Origin: Cytophagales bacterium
Lineage (GTDB): Bacteria > Bacteroidota > Bacteroidia > Cytophagales > CCMP332
DNA: 32,817 nucleotides
Reading direction: 5' to 3'
Assembly: GCA_028282565.1 (NCBI GenBank)
Contig: JANQHS010000161.1
Span: 1 to 32,817 of the forward strand
Numbering within the stretch: position 1 is the stretch's first letter; each line of letters begins with the position of its first letter. The notes beneath the pieces are model-generated. The model was not told the DNA's origin. It was given only the letters and a program-made list of their open reading frames with translations, and ran no database searches. The position numbers and the translations under genes were made by a program. Positions 13,426-22,670 of this stretch are shown here, one piece after another.

Positions 13426-15348
13426 ATGGACGTTATTCAGCCAGGTAAACTACTGTCCAGAATCGATTCCCCGTCTGATCTAAGGAAGCTGGAAAAATCT
13501 CAACTTCCAGATTTGGTGAACGAACTTCGTCAGTACATCATCGACGTGGTTTCGGTCTACGGAGGACATTTTGGAGCTAGTCTGGGTGTTACTGAAATGA
13601 CCGTGGCCCTTCACTATGTCTTTAATACCCCGGATGATCAATTGGTCTGGGATGTTGGGCATCAGGCTTATGGCCATAAGATATTAACGGGCAGAAGAGA
13701 CAATTTTTCCACCAACAGGACCTACAAAGGACTCTCCGGTTTTCCTAAAAGGAGCGAGAGCGAGTATGATACTTTTGGAGTAGGCCATTCCTCAACATCT
13801 ATTTCGGCGGCACTGGGCATGGCCGCGGGTTCGAAGATCCAGAATGATGATTCAAGGCAACATATCGCAGTGATCGGAGATGGGGCTATGACGGGCGGAA
13901 TGGCATTTGAGGCCATGAACAACGCCGGTGTTTCCAATTCCAACCTGCTGATCGTTTTGAATGATAACTGCATGTCGATCGATCCCAATGTCGGAGCCCT
14001 CAAAGAATATTTAACGGATATTACCACATCGCACACCTATAACAAGCTTCGTGACGAGGTGTGGAAGATGCTGGGTAAGATCAGCAAATTCGGTCCTAAT
14101 GCTCAAGAGATCGCTTCCAAGATCGAAAACGGCTTGAAATCAGCTATTCTAAAGCAGAGTAATCTGTTTGAATCTCTGAATCTTAGGTACTTCGGGCCAA
14201 TAGACGGTCATGATATCCATCATATGGTCGAGGTATTGAATGACCTTAAGGACATTCCCGGCCCAAAGATTCTTCATTGTCTTACCGTGAAGGGAAAAGG
14301 CTATGCGCTTGCCGAAAAGGACCAGACCCGCTGGCATGCACCCGGGAAATTCGATAAGATCACCGGAGAGATCCATAAGGTGATCCATGATGAGCCCCAG
14401 GCCCCAAAGTATCAGGATGTTTTCGGAAACACACTTGTCGAACTTGCTGACAACGATGAAAAGATCGTTGGCATAACGCCCGCGATGCCTTCTGGTTCAT
14501 CGATGAATATCATGATGAAAGCCTATCCGGACAGGTCTTTTGATGTCGGGATAGCCGAACAACATGCAGTGACCTTTTCGGCAGGCCTGGCCACCAGAGG
14601 GTTGACCCCGTTCTGCAATATATACTCGAGCTTCATGCAAAGGGCTTATGACCAGGTGGTGCATGATGTGGCCATTCAAAAACTTCCAGTGGTCTTTTGC
14701 CTGGATCGTGCCGGGATAGCCGGAGCCGACGGTCCTACTCATCATGGAGCATACGACCTTCCATACATGCGCTGTCTTCCCAATATGGTCGTCAGTGCAC
14801 CGATGAACGAGGAAGAGCTAAGAAATCTGATGTTCACGGCAAGCGAATGGAAAGAAGGCCCTTTCACGATCAGATATCCGAGAGGTCAGGGAGTCATGCC
14901 CCAATGGAAAACCAAAATGAAGAAGGTAGAGGTTGGAAAGGGCCGAAAGGTAAGGGAAGGTTCTGACCTTGCTATTCTGAGTATTGGACATATCGGAAAC
15001 CATGCCTTGAAAGCAGCAAGAATTCTTGAAGCAAAGGATATTGAGGCAGCACATTATGATATGAGGTTCGTGAAACCACTGGATGAAGAGCTGCTTCATG
15101 AGGTTTTCCGGAATCATAGGCTGGTTCTGACTGTGGAAGATGGTACCGTCGTTGGCGGGTTTGGTTCCGCAATTCTGGAGTTCATGGCGGCGAATAATTA
15201 TGCTTCCAGAGTGAAATTGCTTGGGATCCCGGATAAGGTCGTTGAGCATGGAACCCAGGATCAGCTCTATTCGGAATGCGGCTACAACGCCGAAGACATT
15301 GCCAAGGAAGCACAAATTCTGATCAGGGATTATGTAAAGGCTCTTTAG
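13426..15348 (+). CDS. dxs: 1-deoxy-D-xylulose-5-phosphate synthase
   Basis: The 640-residue thiamine diphosphate enzyme condenses pyruvate and glyceraldehyde 3-phosphate, the first step of the MEP isoprenoid pathway. Visible landmarks are GGHFGASLG (46-54), WDVGHQAYGHK (75-85), the cofactor-binding GDGAMTGGMAFEAMN (151-165) with the following N179, the catalytic glutamate region GIAEQHAVTF (about residue 376), and GADGPTHHGAYDL in the pyrimidine domain. The C-terminal transketolase domain is complete. It sits alone on the plus strand with a promoter in the scpA gap and a terminator at 15385-15410; no other MEP gene is in view. Confidence 0.98.
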   Translation: MDVIQPGKLLSRIDSPSDLRKLEKSQLPDLVNELRQYIIDVVSVYGGHFGASLGVTEMTVALHYVFNTPDDQLVWDVGHQAYGHKILTGRRDNFSTNRTYKGLSGFPKRSESEYDTFGVGHSSTSISAALGMAAGSKIQNDDSRQHIAVIGDGAMTGGMAFEAMNNAGVSNSNLLIVLNDNCMSIDPNVGALKEYLTDITTSHTYNKLRDEVWKMLGKISKFGPNAQEIASKIENGLKSAILKQSNLFESLNLRYFGPIDGHDIHHMVEVLNDLKDIPGPKILHCLTVKGKGYALAEKDQTRWHAPGKFDKITGEIHKVIHDEPQAPKYQDVFGNTLVELADNDEKIVGITPAMPSGSSMNIMMKAYPDRSFDVGIAEQHAVTFSAGLATRGLTPFCNIYSSFMQRAYDQVVHDVAIQKLPVVFCLDRAGIAGADGPTHHGAYDLPYMRCLPNMVVSAPMNEEELRNLMFTASEWKEGPFTIRYPRGQGVMPQWKTKMKKVEVGKGRKVREGSDLAILSIGHIGNHALKAARILEAKDIEAAHYDMRFVKPLDEELLHEVFRNHRLVLTVEDGTVVGGFGSAILEFMAANNYASRVKLLGIPDKVVEHGTQDQLYSECGYNAEDIAKEAQILIRDYVKAL

Positions 15349-15384
15349 TCTTGCAGGTGATAAATTCCTGATTTTTACATTCTT

Positions 15385-15410
15385 AAGCGAGAAATCCTTT
15401 TCGCTTTTTT
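15385..15410 (+). terminator. Terminator behind dxs
   Basis: AAGCGA at 15385-15390 pairs with TCGCTT at 15401-15406, with extra A-T pairs inside, followed by a T tract. It lies about 37 nt beyond the dxs stop and before the S8 protease gene. Confidence 0.65.
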
Positions 15411-15443
15411 CCTAATTTTAAAACCAGCCAAAAATCCAGTTTT

Positions 15444-18400
15444 ATGAAGCAAGCAATCACTCTATCCCTACTATTGCTTTTTTGTATTTCCGCCATTTCC
15501 AAAAGCGGGAAAAGACTTTTTCTCAGATCCGGAGAAATAACCCCGGAAGAAAACTTTGAATCCCGATATCTCGCAACTTCAAGCAAGAAGGAAGCCTACT
15601 TTATCATGCAGTTCTCAAAATTGCCTGATGAGAAACAGAAGCAGGCCATCACTGCTACCGGGATCGCGATACTTGATTACTTACCGCAAGACGCATTCCT
15701 TGTTAGAATACCGGCGAACTATGCTTTTTCATCCCTTAATGGAATGGCGGTAAGCTCCGTACTTCCCTATCTCCCGGAATACAAGGCTTCTGATTACTAC
15801 CTTCTCGATGTACCGGACTTCTGTGCAGAAGGTGAAGATAACATCAGGTTGAACGTGAATATCTTCGATGGTTTTTCTGAACAGAGTTTTTATCAAACGA
15901 TGACCGGTCTCAAAGGAAGGGTCAATTGGAAGGCAGCCTCGGGGAATTACTATGAGGTGATCCTCCCGACTAAAAACAGGGAAGATCTCCTGAAAATTTC
16001 GGGTGTCAAGTGGGTTGAGTTCGGAGAGGCGGAACCCGTTCATGATGACATGCACGCCAGGACCTTGCACCGGGTTCACAACCTTCAAAATGGTATCGCT
16101 GGCAGAAACTATGATGGAACGGGAGTAAATGTTTCACTCGTCGATGATGCCTCTATTGCAAATCATATAGATCTCCAGGGCAGAATTACACAAGTAGGCA
16201 GTTTTGGAGGAAATGGAAGCCATGGAGACGGTACAGTTGGAATTGTTATGGGAGCAGGAAATCTTGACCCTGTACGGGGAGCCGGTATGGCTACCAATGT
16301 GACCATGAGGTACTATGATTATATCAGTCAAGCAAATTACCCGCACATTGCCGCAGCTGTTACCAACTACAACAATTTTGGAACCATTGCTACATCCAGT
16401 TCATACAGTGAATTCAATGGTTTTGGCGGGCAATACATTCAAACCTCTCATGATGTTGATGAGCAGGTTCGCTTAAATCCTTCCATCCAGCATGTGTTTT
16501 CAGCCGGAAACTCCTCGGGATCAAATTCTCCGACCTATAATTCCGGGGTTGGCGGTATTAATTGGGGAACGATCACAGGCGGAAGGAAGGCCGCAAAAAG
16601 CGTCATCGCGGTAGCTGCACTTGATTATGAAGATGTACTGGCGGGCTATAGCTCCAGAGGCCCCGCTGAGGATGGAAGGATTAAACCCGATATATCCTCT
16701 TATGGCAATGGTCAGATCTCGCTGGATAATGCTGCAAATACCTACCAGACCTTCGGTGGTACTTCTGCGGCCTGCCCAGGAATCACAGGAACCGTGGCTG
16801 TAATGTATCAGGCTTATCGCGAACATAATGCCGGAGTTGACCCCGATGCGGCTTTGATCAAGGCCATGCTCTTGAATTCAGCCGATGATCTCGGTAATCC
16901 TGGACCGGATTTTTATTTCGGTTGGGGAAGGGTGAATGCCCTGCGTGCTGTCAGGATCCTGGAAAACAACCAGTATATGTCCAGTACGATTTCGCTCGGG
17001 AATACCAATACGCATACCATTCCTGTCCCGGCCGGGGTTCAGGAGCTCAAGGTAATGGTTTATTGGAACGACTACGAAGGATCTGTCATTGCCAGTAAGG
17101 CCCTGGTCAACGATCTTGACATGGAACTGGAAACTCCGGGTTCTACGGTTTTTCTTCCCTGGACCCTGGATCACAGAGATCTGGTTAGCGCCCTGTCCGC
17201 AAATGCGGTCAGAGGAATCGATACCGTGAACAATGTGGAGCAGGTCACTTTGTCGGCTCCTGCAAGCGGGAACTACACTTTGCGTGTCAATGGCACAACT
17301 GTTCCACAGGGACCTCAAAGATATTTTGTGGTTTATGAGTATCGTTATGCTAAGCCTGAAATAACCTATCCGACCGGAGGCGAATCGTTCGTCCCGGGAG
17401 AGGTGGAATCGATAAGATGGAATGCCACGCCAACCGGAGGTACATTTGACCTTTCTTACAGCGTTGATAACGGATCAACCTGGTATGGCATTATCACCGG
17501 ATTGCAAAACTCCCTACGCTCTTTTGATTGGCTTGTTCCGGATTCCGTTTCCGGGGATGCACTGATCAGAATTACAAACCAGGGCTTGTCGGATACATCA
17601 GATGCGAGTTTTTCGATCATTCAGGTTCCTTCGAACCTCAATGTGGCCTGGGCATGTACGGACTCAGTAAGGTTGTCCTGGGACAGCGTGGAAGGAGCAA
17701 CTTCATACCAGGTATACAGACTGGGAGCTACGCATATGGATTCTGTTGGCACGGCCTATGGGACGACCAGCCTGGTGTTGAATGGGATTCCGTCGACGGG
17801 CACGGAATGGTTCTCGGTGCACGCCCAGGACATTGGAAATATGGTCGGTCGAAGGGCAGTGGCCATCGAGAAGGCCCCCGGAACATTTGGCTGCCCGGTG
17901 GCGATCGATGGGGCGATCACGAACATAATCTCCCCTGCGGGAGGTTCGGTTCCTGACTGTCACAGCTTTGATTCTATTCACGTGAAAGTTGAAGTGTCAA
18001 ACACGGGAGTCAATCCCATTTCAAACTTCCAGCTAAGTTATCAGTTGAACAGTCTTCCCATTGTGACCGAAACCTATGTCGGTAGCATCAGTTCTTTTCA
18101 ATCTGTTGAGTACGAGTTTTCCTCGATAATCAGTCTTTCAGGGAGTTCTGCAGACACATTGAGAGCCTGGATAACGGTTTCGGGAGACCTCCAGCCCTTC
18201 AATGATGAGCTGGTAAATGTAACCAGCCAGTATCCTTCTACGGTGATCACTCTCGGAGCTCCATGGGTAGAAACATTTGATCAGATGTCAACTTGCCCCA
18301 CTACCAACAATTGCGGATTGACCAATTGCGTGTTATCAGGGGGCTGGAGAAATACGCCAAATGGGTTTGGTGATGACATTGACTTCAGGGTCGATGCCGG

Positions 18401-20459
18401 GACCACACCTTCAAACGGCACCGGGCCTTTCGGAGATCATACCACCGGTAACGGGAATTTTATCTACACGGAGGCTTCGTTTTGCTTTGATCAGGATGTA
18501 TTGCTTGCATCTCCCTGTCTGGATCTTGGAGGAACCGTGGCACCCGAGTTAAGATTTTGGTACAATATGAGGGGACCTGATATGGGGGATCTGCACGTGG
18601 ATCTTATTGTTGACGGCGATCTCGTGAGCGACATAACTCCCGTGATCTCAGGAGATCAGGGAACGGCTTGGCTGGAGAGAATAGTTGACCTCACCCCATA
18701 TGCCGGAAGTATGGTCACCATTTTATTCCGCGGTACCACGGGACCTGATTTCACTTCTGATATCGCCCTAGATGATATTTCGGTTCGTGAAACATTTGTG
18801 TTTTCTCAGGATGTAACCATCCCCCAACTGACTTCCCCGTTTCTCAACATATTGGAGACCTGCATCATCCAGGATTCGATCGCGGTTGAGCTGGTCGTAG
18901 AAAATTCAGGAACCCTTCCTGTGGCCAACTTTACCGTTTATTATCAACTCGATAATCAGGCTCCTGCCTCAGAACCATATTTGTCTGTGCTGCCTGCCAG
19001 CAGTTCTGACACCATCCGGTTCAATAAAAGATTTGCGGTGCCTGCTTTGGGCTCGTATAATTTGAAAGTCTGGCACGATTATTCACTTGATCAGAACCTT
19101 GTCAATGATACCCTTAACCATCCGCTTACGGTAAATGCCAGTACGCCCGTGTCGACGCCGACTTTGTTCACCGTGGATGCCTTGGCCAATTGTCCAACCA
19201 CTTTTAACTGCGGTGCAACCGTTTGTGGCTTGGGCAACAGCGGTTTTGTCAATGTCACCAACGGTGTCGGCGATGATCATGACTGGAGGGTAAACCAGGG
19301 GACAACGCCTTCAACCGGTACAGGCCCGGCCGGAGATCATACCAGCCCATCCGGGAATGGCAACTACCTATATCTTGAAGCGTCAAATGGCTGCAATTTT
19401 GCAACTGCCATTTTGGAAAGCCCCTGTTATGATCTGACGACGCTAGTTGATCCGAAACTTCTCATTTGGTATCATATGCTGGGTGCTGACATGGGTGAAC
19501 TTCATTTGGATGTTGGGTTTGGTGGTGTATGGGTTGAAGACTTTGCTCCTCCATTGGTAGGTGCACAGGGAAATTCCTGGCAGCCATGGCTCATTGACCT
19601 TACATTTTTCTCCGGGGCCATCGTTAAATTTAGGATCAGAGGTATCACCGGACCGGATTTTGCCTCGGACATGGCTATTGATGATATAGAGGTTTATTCA
19701 GGGCAGGGTGCTCCTTTGGCTGGGTTTGACCTGCCTTCGACTACATGCCAAAACCTTCCGGTGGTGATCGCGGATAGCGCTTCAGGACAAAATATTAGCT
19801 ATCTCTGGGATTTTGGCCCGGGGGCATCACCGGCTACCGCTAATACTCCGGGGCCGCATTTTGTGACTTTTTCTCAAAGCGGAAATATTACCGTGACACA
19901 GATCGTAACTAACCCGGCCGGTTCTGATACCCTGTTTCAGTCGATCTATGTGGATTCTCTTCCGACTGCCGATTTTACTTTTTCAGTATCGGGGGATACG
20001 GCCTACTTCACGAATGCCTCTCTGAATTTCAATAATCTCTTCTGGGATTTTGGAGATGGAAATACGAGCATGATGCCTAACCCGGTCCATGTGTATAATA
20101 GTATGGGAAATTATCTGGTTGAGCTCACAGCTGAAAACCAATGTGGGAATGACATGGAGTCTACTTCGGTTCTTGTTCTTAATACTTTGCCATCTCATGG
20201 CGGACTTGCAGGAAAAGTTAATCTCTATCCAAACCCTGTCCGTCAAAACATTGTTATGGAATGGTCTGGCAATAAATCGGGTAATGGATCCGTAAATATC
20301 CTGGACATTACCGGTAAGAACGTTGGTTTTCACCGGTTCATCTTTTCGAACGGTCAAAATGAGCAAGAATTTGACCTATCACAATTACCGGCCGGAACAT
20401 ATTTCCTAAGGGTGAATTTAGGAGAGGAACAAGGGACATTCAAGATTGAGAAACAGTAA
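15444..20459 (+). CDS. Large secreted S8 (subtilisin-like) protease with MAM, CARDB, Fn3, PKD and T9SS sorting domains
   Basis: The 1671-residue protein carries a signal peptide (1-19), an N-terminal region to about 215, and a subtilase domain (about 220-505) with D234 in SLVDDAS, H260 in NGSHGDGT, N356 in FSAGNSSG and S441 in GGTSAACPG. Downstream come a beta-sandwich, an Ig-like domain (about 636-725), an Fn3 domain (about 727-815), and two copies of a CARDB-like plus MAM-like pair (about 820-1115 and 1125-1418; the MAM parts share CPTTxNCG, GPxGDHT and a DxALDDI/DMAIDDI ending). Two PKD domains (about 1423-1580, WDFGDGNTS in the second) and a T9SS type A sorting domain (about 1590-1671, NLYPNPV to GTFKIEK) finish it. 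It should be exported by Sec and T9SS, cut at the C terminus and attached to the cell surface or released. A short gap of 6 nt leads in frame into the DUF1232 gene. Confidence 0.95.
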   Translation: MKQAITLSLLLLFCISAISKSGKRLFLRSGEITPEENFESRYLATSSKKEAYFIMQFSKLPDEKQKQAITATGIAILDYLPQDAFLVRIPANYAFSSLNGMAVSSVLPYLPEYKASDYYLLDVPDFCAEGEDNIRLNVNIFDGFSEQSFYQTMTGLKGRVNWKAASGNYYEVILPTKNREDLLKISGVKWVEFGEAEPVHDDMHARTLHRVHNLQNGIAGRNYDGTGVNVSLVDDASIANHIDLQGRITQVGSFGGNGSHGDGTVGIVMGAGNLDPVRGAGMATNVTMRYYDYISQANYPHIAAAVTNYNNFGTIATSSSYSEFNGFGGQYIQTSHDVDEQVRLNPSIQHVFSAGNSSGSNSPTYNSGVGGINWGTITGGRKAAKSVIAVAALDYEDVLAGYSSRGPAEDGRIKPDISSYGNGQISLDNAANTYQTFGGTSAACPGITGTVAVMYQAYREHNAGVDPDAALIKAMLLNSADDLGNPGPDFYFGWGRVNALRAVRILENNQYMSSTISLGNTNTHTIPVPAGVQELKVMVYWNDYEGSVIASKALVNDLDMELETPGSTVFLPWTLDHRDLVSALSANAVRGIDTVNNVEQVTLSAPASGNYTLRVNGTTVPQGPQRYFVVYEYRYAKPEITYPTGGESFVPGEVESIRWNATPTGGTFDLSYSVDNGSTWYGIITGLQNSLRSFDWLVPDSVSGDALIRITNQGLSDTSDASFSIIQVPSNLNVAWACTDSVRLSWDSVEGATSYQVYRLGATHMDSVGTAYGTTSLVLNGIPSTGTEWFSVHAQDIGNMVGRRAVAIEKAPGTFGCPVAIDGAITNIISPAGGSVPDCHSFDSIHVKVEVSNTGVNPISNFQLSYQLNSLPIVTETYVGSISSFQSVEYEFSSIISLSGSSADTLRAWITVSGDLQPFNDELVNVTSQYPSTVITLGAPWVETFDQMSTCPTTNNCGLTNCVLSGGWRNTPNGFGDDIDFRVDAGTTPSNGTGPFGDHTTGNGNFIYTEASFCFDQDVLLASPCLDLGGTVAPELRFWYNMRGPDMGDLHVDLIVDGDLVSDITPVISGDQGTAWLERIVDLTPYAGSMVTILFRGTTGPDFTSDIALDDISVRETFVFSQDVTIPQLTSPFLNILETCIIQDSIAVELVVENSGTLPVANFTVYYQLDNQAPASEPYLSVLPASSSDTIRFNKRFAVPALGSYNLKVWHDYSLDQNLVNDTLNHPLTVNASTPVSTPTLFTVDALANCPTTFNCGATVCGLGNSGFVNVTNGVGDDHDWRVNQGTTPSTGTGPAGDHTSPSGNGNYLYLEASNGCNFATAILESPCYDLTTLVDPKLLIWYHMLGADMGELHLDVGFGGVWVEDFAPPLVGAQGNSWQPWLIDLTFFSGAIVKFRIRGITGPDFASDMAIDDIEVYSGQGAPLAGFDLPSTTCQNLPVVIADSASGQNISYLWDFGPGASPATANTPGPHFVTFSQSGNITVTQIVTNPAGSDTLFQSIYVDSLPTADFTFSVSGDTAYFTNASLNFNNLFWDFGDGNTSMMPNPVHVYNSMGNYLVELTAENQCGNDMESTSVLVLNTLPSHGGLAGKVNLYPNPVRQNIVMEWSGNKSGNGSVNILDITGKNVGFHRFIFSNGQNEQEFDLSQLPAGTYFLRVNLGEEQGTFKIEKQ
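17905..18800 (+). repeat. Internal module copy 1 (CARDB-MAM) of the S8 protease gene
   Basis: This part encodes a CARDB-like domain followed by a MAM-like domain. It is a diverged duplicate of the stretch from about 18815 to 19700, judged by shared protein motifs (ETFDQMSTCPTTNNCG against VDALANCPTTFNCG, and GTGPFGDHT against GTGPAGDHT). Boundaries are approximate. Confidence 0.7.
18815..19700 (+). repeat. Internal module copy 2 (CARDB-MAM) of the S8 protease gene
   Basis: This is the second copy of the CARDB-MAM pair. The domain order and cysteine positions are kept, while DNA identity looks moderate, pointing to an old duplication rather than a recent one. Boundaries are approximate. Confidence 0.7.
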
Positions 20460-20465
20460 ACGGAG

Positions 20466-20861
20466 TTGACGAAGGGATTAAAGGAACTATTTGAAACATA
20501 TAAGGCAAAGGCCGATGCCTTGCTGCAACAAAAGCAAATTGTTGTTGATCAGCTAAACCATGCGCTTCAAAAGCTTGCCGAGAAGAGCCCCAGAGCCAAA
20601 AATTTCTTCGACGATCTGAAGGATTTTATTCAGATGATCACTTTTTGGGTGGAAGGTAAATATGAAGATCTGCCATATAAATCGGCTGTATTGATCTTTG
20701 GTGCGATACTTTACTTCCTGAATCCATTTGACCTCATCCCGGATGTGATCCCCGGACTTGGCTTCACGGATGATGCTGCTGTCATAGGCTTTGTGGTCAA
20801 GTCGGTTTCCGATGACCTACAGAAATTTAGATTGTGGAAAAGGCAAATGGGACTGATCTGA
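20466..20861 (+). CDS. DUF1232 (YkvA-like) protein
   Basis: The 131-residue protein ends in a DUF1232 domain with its signature LYFLNPFDLIPDVIPGLGFTDDAAVIGFV (about 82-110), preceded by a helical, charged N-terminal half (KELFETYKAKADALLQQKQIVVDQL). One hydrophobic segment (AVLIFGAILYFL) can touch or cross the membrane. The family has no settled function. The start is TTG at 20466, 6 nt behind the TAA of the protease gene and in the same frame; no ATG is available. Its TGA is followed at once by the ATG of the DUF493 gene, so the two are coupled. Confidence 0.88.
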   Translation: MTKGLKELFETYKAKADALLQQKQIVVDQLNHALQKLAEKSPRAKNFFDDLKDFIQMITFWVEGKYEDLPYKSAVLIFGAILYFLNPFDLIPDVIPGLGFTDDAAVIGFVVKSVSDDLQKFRLWKRQMGLI

Positions 20862-21131
20862 ATGGAAAACTTCAACAATCTGAAAGCAATGCTCGAAGAG
20901 GAGAAGGATTGGCCTCTTGAATATCTTTTTAAGTTCATTCTGAAATCCGGCAGAAAAGACGACCTTTTGAAGATCAGGGGTTTTTTCAAGACCAATGTCC
21001 ATCTTTCTTTTCGGGAATCCTCAAAAGGGAATTATCAATCCGTGTCGATCAAGGCGATGATGGAAAATCCCGACGAAATTATTACGGTATACGAAAAGGC
21101 CTCCGAGATCGAAGGCCTTATGGTCATTTGA
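20862..21131 (+). CDS. DUF493 (YbeD-like) protein
   Basis: This 89-residue protein has the small alpha/beta ferredoxin-like fold expected for DUF493: WPLEYLFKFILKSGRKDDLLKIRGFF, then HLSFRESSKGNYQSVSIKAMMENPDEIITVYEKASEIEGLMVI. E. coli YbeD sits between dacA and lipB, but the role of the family is not firmly known; regulatory domains of ACT type are structurally similar. The ATG follows the DUF1232 stop with no spacer, and aat begins 4 nt after its own stop, so it is the middle gene of a three-gene run. Confidence 0.9.
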   Translation: MENFNNLKAMLEEEKDWPLEYLFKFILKSGRKDDLLKIRGFFKTNVHLSFRESSKGNYQSVSIKAMMENPDEIITVYEKASEIEGLMVI

Positions 21132-21135
21132 TCTT

Positions 21136-21786
21136 ATGGATCCCATTCATCCAAACGGTGAATGGATCATCCTTGACAAACCTCATGAGTCAGGGCTTGC
21201 GGCCCTGGGAGGAGATTTTTCTGCTGAATCTCTTTTTTGGGCCTATTCCAAGGGACTCTTCCCCTGGTACAGGTCTGGAGGGCTCATTCATTGGTTCAGT
21301 CCAGATCCAAGGTTTATTATCACGGCCAGCTCATTTAAGACCCCAAGAAGTTTGAGACCCCTGCTCAGGAGGGATGCCTTTGATTACCGAAGCAATTCTC
21401 ACTTTGAAGAAGTAATGCAGCAGTGCAGGAAAGCCAAAAGACCGGATCAGGAATCCACATGGATACTTGAGGATATGATCCCTGGTTACCACGGCTTGGC
21501 TAACATGGGCTATGCTGAATCTGCCGAAACCTACCAAAACGGAGAACTTGTCGGAGGGCTTTACGGGGTAAGGATCAACAAAGCTTTTTCGGGAGAATCA
21601 ATGTTTTCCAAAGTCAATGATTCCTCCAAGATCGCTTTTGCCAAATTTGCTATGGAGTTCTTTGATGCTGGTGGCCTCATCATTGATTGCCAAATGAAGT
21701 CCGACCTTTTCGAACGGTTTGGTGGCCATATGGTTTCCAGGGAGAGATTTGAAGTCCTATGGTTCAGGGCGTTGGATGGCCAATGA
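21136..21786 (+). CDS. aat: Leucyl/phenylalanyl-tRNA--protein transferase
   Basis: The 216-residue enzyme adds Leu or Phe from aminoacyl-tRNA to proteins with N-terminal Lys or Arg, marking them for ClpS-ClpAP degradation (bacterial N-degron pathway). The signature GLFPWYRSGGLIHWFSPDPRFII (about 35-57), GYAESAETYQNGELVGGLYGV (about 122-142) and FSGESMFSKVNDSSKIA (about 150-166) are all present, and length is normal. It ends the DUF1232-DUF493-aat run. About 136 nt of non-coding sequence follow, in which I see no clear terminator or promoter. Confidence 0.96.
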   Translation: MDPIHPNGEWIILDKPHESGLAALGGDFSAESLFWAYSKGLFPWYRSGGLIHWFSPDPRFIITASSFKTPRSLRPLLRRDAFDYRSNSHFEEVMQQCRKAKRPDQESTWILEDMIPGYHGLANMGYAESAETYQNGELVGGLYGVRINKAFSGESMFSKVNDSSKIAFAKFAMEFFDAGGLIIDCQMKSDLFERFGGHMVSRERFEVLWFRALDGQ

Positions 21787-21922
21787 CATTTTCTTGAATC
21801 CAGTGTTGCAGTTTTTCCTATTAGTCCCTGTGAGTGCCAACTTTTTACTGTTTCCCTGACCGGATGTTTTCCTTCACCATCCTTTTTGGCTGTTGGGGAT
21901 TTTGCGTCATTTGCAAGCTCAA

Positions 21923-22660
21923 ATGTTATTTCAAAGGACATTAAGTGAAAAGGAACTCCAAAGGGAGAAGCTGAAGGATTATCGCCGGGTGGTTATGGTT
22001 CAGATGGTCATTGTCGTCTTGGGTATGATCATGGCTGCCCTTTTTGACCCATCTGAAAAAACACTTGGCGGCTTATCGGCGAATCTGCTTTTTAGTTCTT
22101 TTGGCGTGGTCTATTCCTTCTTGCTCTGGGATCTTCTCAGGAATTTTACAAGAAGTCAATTATTGGTTAATCTGATTTTCTTCACTCTGATGCTTATTGT
22201 GTTTGTGGGCTTAATTGTCGAAAACCCCTTTGTCCAATTGATGGCCCCAAGCCTTAGAAGGCCGTTCCTTCTTGGTATCCATGGCTTGCTTTTTCCAATT
22301 GAGATCATTGTGATATCCTATACGGTGGTCGATGTGTTTGGTGGTAAATTCATGAGTTCGGAGAAACTTTGGGGTGCGGCTTGTGTTTTTCTGATGATCG
22401 GGATAACCTTTGCAAGCTTGTACGATTTGATCAATATTATCCGACCCGGAAGTCTGGGTGAAGATATTCCGCTTGGCTTGTCAAGCTATACCGAATGTAT
22501 TTACTACAGTTTCAATGTCCTCGGCGGCCTGGATACGGCTTATCCTAATCCAACCAAACTGGTGAGGAATCTTGGGGTTATCGAGGCGGTTTGGGGAAAT
22601 CTTTTTACCGTATTGATCATCGGCAAACTTCTTACCCTTCCTTCCAGATCGGAAGAATAA
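21923..22660 (+). CDS. Ion channel-like membrane protein with a non-canonical pore loop
   Basis: From ATG at 21923 the product has 245 residues (the ORF track starts at TTG 21893). Hydrophobic segments lie at about 24-42, 53-71, 80-99, 116-138, 150-170 and 214-238. The last two flank a pore-loop-like stretch: SSYTECIYYSFNVLGGLDTAYPNP (187-210), followed by RNLGVIEAVWGNLFTVLIIGKLL. This matches the layout of Ion_trans_2 potassium channels (YFSF.TLTTVGYGD.TP, then the inner helix with LEA..G), but TVGYGD is replaced by LGGLDT. It may therefore be a channel with other selectivity, or a non-conducting relative. The mfd gene follows after 10 nt. Family assignment is by pattern. Confidence 0.72.
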   Translation: MLFQRTLSEKELQREKLKDYRRVVMVQMVIVVLGMIMAALFDPSEKTLGGLSANLLFSSFGVVYSFLLWDLLRNFTRSQLLVNLIFFTLMLIVFVGLIVENPFVQLMAPSLRRPFLLGIHGLLFPIEIIVISYTVVDVFGGKFMSSEKLWGAACVFLMIGITFASLYDLINIIRPGSLGEDIPLGLSSYTECIYYSFNVLGGLDTAYPNPTKLVRNLGVIEAVWGNLFTVLIIGKLLTLPSRSEE

Positions 22661-22670
22661 TCAACAATTA

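Noticed and set aside
14818-15315. Minus-strand ORF of 165 codons
   Set aside because: It lies opposite the well-conserved C-terminal half of dxs, and its translation shows no domain or signal feature.
21096-21119. Inverted repeat AAGGCC ... GGCCTT near the end of the DUF493 gene
   Set aside because: It lies in coding sequence, has no T run behind it, and aat follows directly, so it is unlikely to be a terminator.
21561-21941. Minus-strand ORF of 126 codons between aat and the channel gene
   Set aside because: Most of it is antisense to aat; the free part has no recognisable start context and no conserved-looking segment.
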